11,306 nt of DNA from an uncultured bacterium (GTDB taxonomy: Bacteria; Hydrogenedentota; Hydrogenedentia; Hydrogenedentales; JAEUWI01): contig CALAXS010000064.1 of assembly GCA_937895305.1 (NCBI GenBank), positions 1-11,306 on the forward strand, given 5' to 3'. Below the pieces are notes generated by a model. It made no database searches and was not told the DNA's origin. It saw only the letters and a list, made by a program, of their open reading frames with translations. How positions within the stretch are numbered: the stretch's first letter is position 1; each line of letters opens with the position of its first letter. Position numbers and translations under genes: made by a program. This document shows positions 1 to 5,590 of this stretch, piece by piece.

Positions 1-512
1 GCCTGTGGGTCATGGGCGCCTACAACGGTCTCGTGCGTTTGCGCAATGGCGTTAAAGAAGCCTGGGCGCAGATCGACGTGGTGCTCAAGCGCCGTCATGA
101 TCTTATCCCCAACCTCGTGGAAACCGCCAAGGGCTACATGACCCACGAGCGCGACACCCTCGAAAACATCACCAAAGCCCGTAATCTGGCGCAAGGCGCA
201 CAGGGTGTGGGCGACCAGGCCAAGGCCGAAGGCCAGCTGAGTCAAGCCTTGAGCAACTTCTATGTCGTCGTCGAAAACTACCCCGACCTCAAGGCCAACA
301 CCAACTTCCTCCAGCTCCAGGGAGAACTCACCAACACCGAGAACGGCATCAGCTCCATGCGTCAGGGCTACAACGATTCCGTCCTCCAGCTCAACAACAA
401 AGTCGAGATGTTCCCCAGCAACATCATCGCCGGCATGTTCAACTTCGACAAGGCTGATTTCTTCGAAATTGTGGACGAAGCCGAGCGCGAAGTGCCCAAG
501 GTCAGCTTCTGA
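1..512 (+). CDS. lemA: LemA family protein (5' end outside window)
   Basis: The reading frame is open from the first base of the window (L-W-V-M-G-A-Y-N), so the ATG at 12 is internal and the true start lies upstream. LemA proteins begin with one N-terminal membrane helix; the hydrophobic LWV just before GAYNGLV would be its end. Diagnostic family blocks are visible: YNGLVRLRNGVKEAWAQID, then LKRRHDLIPNLVETAKGY, the YPDLKAN-NFLQLQ-EL segment, the MFPSNIIAGMF block, and the usual C-terminal end REVPKVSF. In known members the rest is a long alpha-helical bundle exposed outside the membrane; the cellular role is poorly defined. Some LemA genes sit beside a TPM-domain/YgcG-like or M48 protease gene, but neither follows here. 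The downstream gap contains only repeats, so this is probably the last gene of its transcript. Family assignment is firm; function is not. Confidence 0.93.
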   Translation, partial: LWVMGAYNGLVRLRNGVKEAWAQIDVVLKRRHDLIPNLVETAKGYMTHERDTLENITKARNLAQGAQGVGDQAKAEGQLSQALSNFYVVVENYPDLKANTNFLQLQGELTNTENGISSMRQGYNDSVLQLNNKVEMFPSNIIAGMFNFDKADFFEIVDEAEREVPKVSF

Positions 513-534
513 TTCGGGCGGTGCTATTTTTTTT
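494..534 (+). terminator. weak candidate terminator after lemA
   Basis: A run of eight T (527-534) follows the lemA stop by 15 nt. The only upstream pairing I can find is a short GCCC (494-497)/GGGC (516-519) stem with a long loop, so a canonical intrinsic terminator is not well supported. Confidence 0.25.
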
Positions 535-565
535 GCTACTTGGCCACATCTATGTTCAAGGCAAA

Positions 566-623
566 AATCATCTGGACCAAGCCAGATTGCCGCGTCACTC
601 GCAAGCTCGCTCCTCGCAATGAC
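566..623 (-). repeat. dispersed intergenic repeat, copy A (inverted)
   Basis: On the minus strand this copy reads GTCATTGCGAGG at its inner end and finishes with the CAATCTGGCTTGGTCCAGAT core. Its first 25 nt (566-590) are a perfect reverse complement of 763-787, and 612-623 is a perfect reverse complement of 735-746. The middle differs from copy B. With copy B it could form a long hairpin across about 220 nt. It belongs to the widespread CGTCATTGCGAGGAGG type of intergenic repeat. Confidence 0.85.
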
Positions 624-734
624 AGGGCAGGTGAAATCTATGTAAAGTAGTCAGGATTTAAAGGGCTGAACGGAGTAGAACGATACTCTCCAGAACACAA
701 TTGCCGTGATTATAGGCATGGGCTGTAATAGCCC

Positions 735-787
735 GTCATTGCGAGGAGGCCACGCCGACGTGGCAATCTGGCTTGGTCCAGATGATT
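735..787 (+). repeat. dispersed intergenic repeat, copy B
   Basis: Starts GTCATTGCGAGGAGGCC, has an internal short inverted repeat (GCCACG..CGTGGC), and ends with the CAATCTGGCTTGGTCCAGAT core. Its first 35 nt are nearly identical to copy C (5473-5508), while its last 25 nt match copy A in inverted orientation and, less well, 5418-5439 and 9306-9329. Confidence 0.85.
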
Positions 788-859
788 CGTTGTGTTGGCA
801 ACTGCTTTGCTGTTTGTGGATAGTAGAACGATCAGGCCCTTATCATCCCTAGTGACTAT

Positions 860-889
860 TTGGCACGGATAATGTAACTAAGGTATGAT
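860..889 (+). promoter_or_regulatory. sigma70-type promoter of the acylase gene
   Basis: TTGGCA at 860-865 and TATGAT at 884-889 are separated by 18 nt. Transcription would begin near 896, giving a leader of about 30 nt before the ATG at 926. The leader contains the purine-rich ribosome binding site AAAGAGGA (911-918), 7 nt before the ATG. Read from sequence only; no regulator site is certain. Confidence 0.55.
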
Positions 890-925
890 GATTCTTTGCG
901 AACGTATTTCAAAGAGGATCTATTC

Positions 926-3025
926 ATGCTTAAGTCGACTCTGGTCACAGTCTTTTTCTTGGCCATCACCATCCTTCCCGCCACTGCAGGCGAAGTCACT
1001 GTTTATCGCGACACCTATGGGATCCCCCATGTATACGGAGAAACCGACGCGGATGCTGCGTTTGGACTGGGCTACGCCCAGGCCGAAGACCGCCTCGAAG
1101 ATATCTACGAAAATGCCCGCATCGCCATCGGTCAGTCCGCAGAATTTTTCGGCGAAGACGGGGTGCAATCCGACTACATTATGCGCGTCATGGAAAACGA
1201 AGCCAAGTGCAAGGCCCACTACGAGCAATCCGCTGACCATCTGAAAGAATTATCCATAAGCTTCATTGCAGGGATTAACGCCTTCGCCAAAGAACATCCC
1301 GAGCGCGTACCCAATTATGCCCTGGAATTGCAGCCCTGGCACCCCGCTTGCATTGGCCGTGCCATGATCCTTCGCTGGCCCATCGGTACCGCCATGGACG
1401 AAATGCGCGAAACACCCCAGGGCCCCGGATTCTCCTCCAACTGTTTCGCAGTGGCAGCAGATCGCACCGAAGACGGTAGCGCTATTCTTCTCACCGACCC
1501 CCACCTCACCTGGGAAAGCCTTGCCGTATTCCACGAAGCCCGTGTCCACGGTAAAGACCTGAATATGTGCGGTTTCTGGATTGCAGGTTCCCCCCTTATG
1601 GCCCTTGGTCACAACGGTAAAGTCGGCTGGGCCATGACCACAGGCGGTCCAGACACCACGGACGTCTTTGCGCTCAAGGCAAAAATTGATGGCCTTTCAC
1701 TCAAATACGAATACGAAGGTGAAGGGGTGGCTGCTAAGATTAAAAGTTTCACAATCAAGGTCAAGGGCGAAGAAGAGCCCCGTGTCATGCCCGCCATCTT
1801 CACCATGCACGGCCCCGTCATGGCCGAGCCCGTACCTGACCCTGATACGGGTGAAATGGTCCTTCTTGCCGCCAAGAGTCCTTACTGGGACGACCTCGGC
1901 TACTTCGAACAGGCTTATGAGATGTGTCTGGCCCAGAATAGCGACGAATACTACAAAGCCATCAGCCGGAACTCCATGATGGAACAGAACAACATGTTCG
2001 CCGACACCCGCGGCAACATCGGCTACGTGCGCATTGGCAAGACCCCCATCCGTCCTGAAGGCTACGACTGGACCAAACCCGTACCCGGTAACACCAAAGA
2101 CACCCAATGGCTCGGCATCTACGATCTCAAAGACCACGTGCAACTCATCAACCCCGAAGCGGGCTACATGCAGAACTGTAACGTGAGCCCCGAAAGAATG
2201 CTCGTCGATTCTCCCCTTACCCCGGATAAATTCCCCACGCCCCTCTACAACGTCTCCTGGGATTACGACAATCCACGTGGTAAACGGCTTACGGCCCTGC
2301 TGCACAACAACGATAAAATAAGCAAAGAAGACGCCAAGGCCATCGTTATGGATGTCTACGACATCCTCGCAGAACCCTGGAAGAAAGCCCTGAAATCGGC
2401 GGCCTCCATCAAACACGATGTCGGCGTTGATAGTGTAATCGAAGACATTCTCGCCTGGAACGGTGAATACACCCAGGACAGCACTGCCGCACCCTACGTC
2501 TGGAAATGGCGCCTTAAATGTGAAGAAGACGCGACCATCGACCTGGAGAGTATTGTAAAAGGCCGTACCCTGGATACGGATGCCCGCATTGCCATCATGG
2601 GCAAACTCGAAGAAGCCGTGAAAGAGATGCACGAAACATACAAAAAGAAACCCGTCACCTGGGGTGAGATTCACGTCGTAGGTCGGAGTGGTACCTACTA
2701 TCCCCTTGACGGCGCAGACTATGGAAAGAAACCCTGGAACTTCAGCGAAACCGTTCGCGATGTAGTCACCCGCCCCCTGAAAGACCAGCCCGGTGTCAAT
2801 GCAGCCTACAGTGGCTGCATGTCCACCATGCTCATGTTTATGAATAAAAACGGAATCGAATCCTACACCACGACCCCCTGGGGCGTGAGTGCCGTGCCTG
2901 AATCGCCACACCATACAGACCAGGCTAAAGAACTCTTTTCCAAACGGAGGATGAAACCAGCGTGGTTCAAGAGAGCGGATCTGATGGCGCACGTAACAGC
3001 GACGACCGTCCTGCAGGTACCCTAG
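926..3025 (+). CDS. secreted penicillin acylase family Ntn hydrolase
   Basis: A 699-residue precursor of the penicillin acylase/AHL acylase/aculeacin-acylase family (PF01804), enzymes that hydrolyse an amide bond between an acyl group and an amine after self-cleavage into alpha and beta chains. I chose ATG 926 over an in-frame ATG at 896 because AGAGGA lies 7 nt upstream and residues 1-21 form a clean Sec signal peptide (MLKST, hydrophobic core, PATA|G). The mature chain starts with the family block YRDTYGIPHVYG and GYAQAEDRL. The predicted autoprocessing site is at Ser170-Ser171, in FSSNCFAV, with Ser171 the likely nucleophile; relatives usually have Gly-Ser-Asn with an aromatic residue. The DPHLTW block follows. 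Asn355/Asn356 in EQNNMFAD-RGNIGY sit where the oxyanion Asn is expected. SPHHTDQ and MKPAWF close the protein as in full-length members. Probable location is the periplasm or outside. Substrate cannot be read. The kinase gene follows directly. Confidence 0.93.
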   Translation: MLKSTLVTVFFLAITILPATAGEVTVYRDTYGIPHVYGETDADAAFGLGYAQAEDRLEDIYENARIAIGQSAEFFGEDGVQSDYIMRVMENEAKCKAHYEQSADHLKELSISFIAGINAFAKEHPERVPNYALELQPWHPACIGRAMILRWPIGTAMDEMRETPQGPGFSSNCFAVAADRTEDGSAILLTDPHLTWESLAVFHEARVHGKDLNMCGFWIAGSPLMALGHNGKVGWAMTTGGPDTTDVFALKAKIDGLSLKYEYEGEGVAAKIKSFTIKVKGEEEPRVMPAIFTMHGPVMAEPVPDPDTGEMVLLAAKSPYWDDLGYFEQAYEMCLAQNSDEYYKAISRNSMMEQNNMFADTRGNIGYVRIGKTPIRPEGYDWTKPVPGNTKDTQWLGIYDLKDHVQLINPEAGYMQNCNVSPERMLVDSPLTPDKFPTPLYNVSWDYDNPRGKRLTALLHNNDKISKEDAKAIVMDVYDILAEPWKKALKSAASIKHDVGVDSVIEDILAWNGEYTQDSTAAPYVWKWRLKCEEDATIDLESIVKGRTLDTDARIAIMGKLEEAVKEMHETYKKKPVTWGEIHVVGRSGTYYPLDGADYGKKPWNFSETVRDVVTRPLKDQPGVNAAYSGCMSTMLMFMNKNGIESYTTTPWGVSAVPESPHHTDQAKELFSKRRMKPAWFKRADLMAHVTATTVLQVP

Positions 3026-3042
3026 AGACGCAACTCTCGGGC

Positions 3043-4026
3043 ATGGCCATCATTCAAAAAGTCATACAAGACAACTATGACTTTGCCAAGGTAGAATTGC
3101 CAGAACAACTGCCTCAGGCGCACCAGCGACGTCACCGCAAGATGACGGTGCAGACCGATAAAGGCAAGTTCCTGGTGAAGACCTACAGTACCGACTTGCG
3201 TGAACTGGACAACCTGCGCTTTCAACACCGACTCTCGGAATACCTCGCAGAAAACGGCCTCCCCGCACCCCGTATCCAGCGCGCTATTAACGGCAAAGGT
3301 GTCGTCGAGCAAGCGAACTGGGCCATGGAACTCCAGGCCTTCATCGACGGCGGCTCCATGAAAATCACCGTCGAGACCCTCACCGCGACCGCCAAAGCCC
3401 TCGGTAAATTCCATGAGATCTGTAGAGACTACCCCGTCCCCCCACGTGACGCACGGATGTGGCGTTTCAGCGATGTGCCCCGCGACATCTTCCAACGGCT
3501 CTATGAAATGGCCTACCAGCAATGCCCCGAACAACGCATTGTGGACCGATGCAATACTATCGCCCGCTTCCTTCATGACGCACAGGCGGCCCTCTCCATC
3601 GAGCAACGCGACAAATTCGAGAACGGTCTCATTCATGGGGATTGGCACGGGGGTAATCTCATGTTTAAAGAAGAGGCTCTCGTGGGTATTGTGGATTTTG
3701 AATTTTCCGGTGCCGGCTGCTTCCTCGAAGACATCGCCTACGGCGTGTCCAACCTCTGTATCCGGCGCTCGGTAGAAGAAAAACGCCTTAGCACCCGGGT
3801 CAACATCTTTCTCGACAACTACCAGCTAAGCCGTACCCTCTCCTACGACGAGCTGGTCGCCCTCTACTACGCCGTCGGCATCAAACACTGCACCACCGTC
3901 GCCTATCAATGTAAACAAGCGGGGGGCACCATAGCCGGTCTCACTGCCGCACAATGGATTGAAACCCTTGCAGCGCAATGCCTGTGGCTTGCCGAAGCCT
4001 CCAGAAAAGCCCGCTTCGGGGAATAA
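3043..4026 (+). CDS. APH/choline-kinase-like phosphotransferase
   Basis: A 327-residue kinase of the aminoglycoside phosphotransferase/choline kinase/CotS superfamily (PF01636), which moves the ATP gamma-phosphate to a hydroxyl of a small molecule such as an aminoglycoside, choline, homoserine or a sugar. Visible signatures are an N-lobe Lys46 in KFLVKTY, the catalytic loop HGDWHGGN at 198-205 (Asp200 catalytic, Asn205 metal ligand), and the metal-binding DFE at 218-220 in place of DFG/DFD. No signal peptide or membrane helix is seen, so it is cytoplasmic. The start is uncertain: ATG 3043 is 17 nt after the acylase stop but has no clear ribosome binding site; an in-frame GTG at 2962, 11 nt after a GGAGG at 2946-2950 inside the acylase gene, would add 27 non-conserved-looking residues and give a 64-nt overlap. 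Either way the two genes are probably co-transcribed. Nothing in the sequence fixes the substrate, and resistance should not be assumed. Confidence 0.88.
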   Translation: MAIIQKVIQDNYDFAKVELPEQLPQAHQRRHRKMTVQTDKGKFLVKTYSTDLRELDNLRFQHRLSEYLAENGLPAPRIQRAINGKGVVEQANWAMELQAFIDGGSMKITVETLTATAKALGKFHEICRDYPVPPRDARMWRFSDVPRDIFQRLYEMAYQQCPEQRIVDRCNTIARFLHDAQAALSIEQRDKFENGLIHGDWHGGNLMFKEEALVGIVDFEFSGAGCFLEDIAYGVSNLCIRRSVEEKRLSTRVNIFLDNYQLSRTLSYDELVALYYAVGIKHCTTVAYQCKQAGGTIAGLTAAQWIETLAAQCLWLAEASRKARFGE

Positions 4027-4076
4027 TACCCCATCCGCCCCCCAGGAAAACGAATCGAAAAAAGTGCTAATTCTTC

Positions 4077-4105
4077 TTTAATTCACTTTCCCTCCGGCGT
4101 ATAAT
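4077..4105 (+). promoter_or_regulatory. TATAAT promoter of the small gene, leaderless type
   Basis: A perfect -10 hexamer TATAAT occupies 4100-4105. The -35 region is weak (TTTAAT at 4077-4082, 17-nt spacing). The ATG at 4112 begins 7 nt after the last base of the -10, about where RNA polymerase would start, so the mRNA probably has no leader. No Shine-Dalgarno sequence is present between them. Confidence 0.5.
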
Positions 4106-4111
4106 AAGACC

Positions 4112-4321
4112 ATGACTGGACGGAAAAATCGTACGCACATCCACGTTATGGACCTGGAACAGTCACGCATGTGGTGTCAACCCATGCGGACACTCAGGGA
4201 TTTTTTTCAGGACGACCTGGTACGTCGCGTGGAATTGCGAGCCTCCAAAACAGGCTTTGGCCGTGCAATCATCTATGATTACGAAGAAAATATGATTTGG
4301 TGCAGTGAACGGCAAGACTAA
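4112..4321 (+). CDS. hypothetical small protein, 69 residues
   Basis: I do not recognise this protein. It starts MTGRKNRTHIHVMDLEQ, is soluble-looking (no membrane helix or signal peptide), and is rich in charged residues. It carries two short similar elements, RMWCQP near residue 19 and MIWCSE near residue 61, so its two cysteines each follow an aromatic residue in a Met/Ile-Trp-Cys context. The middle (VRRVELRASKTGFGRAIIYD) could form beta strands. Support for a real gene comes from the exactly placed TATAAT, a complete frame with an in-frame stop, and isolation between two convincing genes in the same direction. Opposing evidence is the lack of a ribosome binding site and no recognisable family. 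It could be a small regulator or a metal-binding protein, but that is a guess. Confidence 0.6.
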   Translation: MTGRKNRTHIHVMDLEQSRMWCQPMRTLRDFFQDDLVRRVELRASKTGFGRAIIYDYEENMIWCSERQD

Positions 4322-4397
4322 ATAGTCGTCCGCCCACCATAGCATGAAAAAAACATCCACCTCACCCGGTGGAACACTTGGTGGCAGGCTCTAGACC

Positions 4398-4419
4398 TAT
4401 CGTTCGGTAGTGAACGATA
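4398..4419. promoter_or_regulatory. palindrome upstream of SDR gene, operator candidate
   Basis: TATCGTTC (4398-4405) and GAACGATA (4412-4419) form a perfect 8-bp inverted repeat around a 6-nt centre, ending 32 nt before the dehydrogenase ATG. A second short palindrome GGAACCGTTCC (4421-4431) follows directly. The size and symmetry fit a dimeric repressor site of the TetR/GntR kind or an mRNA leader hairpin. No regulator gene is next to it. GAACGATA also occurs at 678-685 and GAACGAT at 826-832 upstream of the acylase promoter. Confidence 0.4.
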
Positions 4420-4451
4420 AGGAACCGTTCCTGCCCATGAAAGGAAGAGCC

Positions 4452-5291
4452 ATGAGCCAGACCTTCTTTCTTACCGGATGCGCCAGTGGTATGGCACGAC
4501 GCCTTACCGACACCTTTCAGAAGCGCGGTGATCAGGTCTACGCAACCGACCTGAATATAGAAGCCCTCCAGGCCACCGCCAAAGAACTGGGTTGGCCCGA
4601 AGATCGCGTCAAACTCGCAGCCCTCAACGTATGCGACTACCAACAATTCGAAGCGGCCTTCAATGACGCCGTGCAGCAATTTGGTAAAGTCGATGTCCTC
4701 ATGAATATCGCCGGACTCCTGCTGGCTTCCTGGGTCAACGAATCCTCCCTCAAAGAAATCGATGCGCAAATTGATGTCAACATCAAGGGCGTGATCTACG
4801 GTACCCGCATCGCTTCCAACCACATGATCGAAAACGGGAATGGCCACATCATCAACATCGCCTCTATCGCTGGAATCGTACCTGCACCGGGCCTCTCCAC
4901 CTACTGCGCCACCAAATACGCCGTCCGCGCCTACTCTGTTGCTGCTGCCTACGAACTTAAACCCAAAGGCGTTATGGTCACCGCCATCTGTCCCTCCAGT
5001 GTAGAAACGCCCATGCTCGACGCGCAGCTCGACAACGATGCCGCGGCCATGTTCTATTCCGGTTTTAATACCCTGACCCTGGATGACATCGAACGCACCA
5101 TCATGAAGGCCCTCAAGAAACGGCCTTACACGCTCATGATTCCCTTCTTCAAATCCATTTTCCTGGCACGCCCCGTCGACATCTTCCCCTCCATCGGCCC
5201 CTGGTTCACGCCCCTCTACATGAAGAGCGGCAAAAAACGTCTCGAAGAACGGCGCAAAGCCAAAGAAGAAGGTCGCAAAGCAAAATTCTAG
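4452..5291 (+). CDS. short-chain dehydrogenase/reductase (SDR family)
   Basis: A 279-residue classical SDR, an NAD(P)-dependent oxidoreductase acting on a hydroxyl/carbonyl substrate. I start at ATG 4452 because AAGGAAGAG precedes it at normal spacing and the Rossmann strand begins at once (SQTFFLTG); the upstream in-frame GTG at 4410 lies inside a palindrome. Features: cofactor loop TGCASGMA (residues 8-15, with Ala where the last Gly of TGxxxGxG is usual), Asp32 after the second strand in YATDLN, which favours NAD(H), NIAG in place of NNAG, and the catalytic tetrad Asn110 (DVNIKG), Ser138 (NIASIAG), Tyr151 and Lys155 (YCATK). The C-terminus has a hydrophobic stretch after about residue 225 and a very basic tail (SGKKRLEERRKAKEEGRKAKF), perhaps for peripheral membrane contact. 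Cytoplasmic. Substrate cannot be assigned. It may be transcribed on its own behind the palindrome. Confidence 0.92.
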   Translation: MSQTFFLTGCASGMARRLTDTFQKRGDQVYATDLNIEALQATAKELGWPEDRVKLAALNVCDYQQFEAAFNDAVQQFGKVDVLMNIAGLLLASWVNESSLKEIDAQIDVNIKGVIYGTRIASNHMIENGNGHIINIASIAGIVPAPGLSTYCATKYAVRAYSVAAAYELKPKGVMVTAICPSSVETPMLDAQLDNDAAAMFYSGFNTLTLDDIERTIMKALKKRPYTLMIPFFKSIFLARPVDIFPSIGPWFTPLYMKSGKKRLEERRKAKEEGRKAKF

Positions 5292-5295
5292 ACGA

Positions 5296-5387
5296 GCGTA
5301 TTCGACTGGTAATGCTACGGGTTCAGTCCCGACTTGGGCTAAGCATGCTGACGCGGAGATTCCTGCCTCCTCCGCAGGAATGACAAG
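5296..5387 (+). repeat. long intergenic repeat F, copy 1
   Basis: Begins 5 nt after the SDR stop. The first 70 nt align without gaps to 9188-9257 with 58 identical positions by hand count. Conserved blocks include AATGCTACGG, TCAGTCCC and GCGGAGATTCC. It ends in an inverted repeat, CCTGC (5362-5366) and GCAGG (5374-5378), within the GGAGATTCCTGC...GCAGGAATGAC motif that is common between genes of many bacteria. In this position it may supply a 3' mRNA end, though no T run follows. Confidence 0.75.
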
Positions 5388-5417
5388 GTTTGCAGGTTTT
5401 CCTGTGGAACGACATGA

Positions 5418-5439
5418 TAATCTGTCTTGGTCCAAACGA
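5418..5439 (+). repeat. fragment of dispersed repeat (copy E)
   Basis: TAATCTGTCTTGGTCCAAACGA resembles the outer end of copy B (763-787) with a few substitutions. It lies between repeat F copy 1 and repeat copy C, so this spacer is a stack of repeat pieces. Confidence 0.5.
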
Positions 5440-5472
5440 CTACACAGTGAAAGCGACGACCTCACCCCGCAC

Positions 5473-5508
5473 GTCATTGCGAGGAGGCCCCGCCGACGCG
5501 GCAATCTC
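5473..5508 (+). repeat. dispersed intergenic repeat, copy C
   Basis: GTCATTGCGAGGAGGCC followed by CCGCCGACGCGGCAATCTC, nearly identical to the first 35 nt of copy B (735-769). It lacks the GGCTTGGTCCAGATGATT outer end. The inner part can fold as a small GC hairpin (GCC..CGCGGC). An open frame across it encodes the familiar artefact IARRPRRRGNL and is not a gene. Confidence 0.85.
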
Positions 5509-5590
5509 TTGCTCGCAACAGATTTATTGGTGGGGGTAGCACTTCCAAATTTCCAAGTGCTCTAGACGTAGTGTGGGAGCAAGGGCTTCC

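Larger units (their letters stand above)
513..859. other. gene-free stretch with inverted repeat pair
   Basis: No credible gene is present between lemA and the promoter of the acylase gene. The stretch holds a run of eight T at 527-534 just after the lemA stop, two oppositely oriented copies of a dispersed repeat (566-623 and 735-787), and an 11-nt direct repeat AGTAGAACGAT at 674-684 and 822-832. Short open frames running through it are translations of repeat DNA and lack ribosome binding sites. Confidence 0.7.

Noticed and set aside
513..925. CRISPR-like spacing of repeats downstream of lemA
   Set aside because: There are only two copies, in opposite orientation and not at regular intervals, and no cas gene is present.
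1697..2992. 431-codon open frame antisense to the acylase gene
   Set aside because: The sense strand has clear family motifs throughout. The antisense frame is open because of C-ended codon use; it has no domain and no ribosome binding site.
3043..4026. Aminoglycoside resistance gene
   Set aside because: Only the general APH superfamily motifs are present (HGDWHGGN, DFE). The superfamily includes many metabolic kinases and no resistance-type subgroup can be recognised.
4344..4372. Minus-strand terminator-like hairpin: CCACC/GGTGG followed by a T run
   Set aside because: The hairpin (4357-4361 with 4368-4372) and the T run on the minus strand exist, but no minus-strand gene ends here; the nearest is more than 1.2 kb away behind repeats.
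4362..5504. 380-codon minus-strand frame across the dehydrogenase
   Set aside because: It is a shadow of the SDR gene and extends into repeat DNA (copy C gives the artefact RRRGLLAMT). No recognisable protein.
5380..5565. Small + strand frame encoding HVIARRPRRRGNLL
   Set aside because: This peptide is the well-known spurious translation of the GTCATTGCGAGGAGG intergenic repeat.
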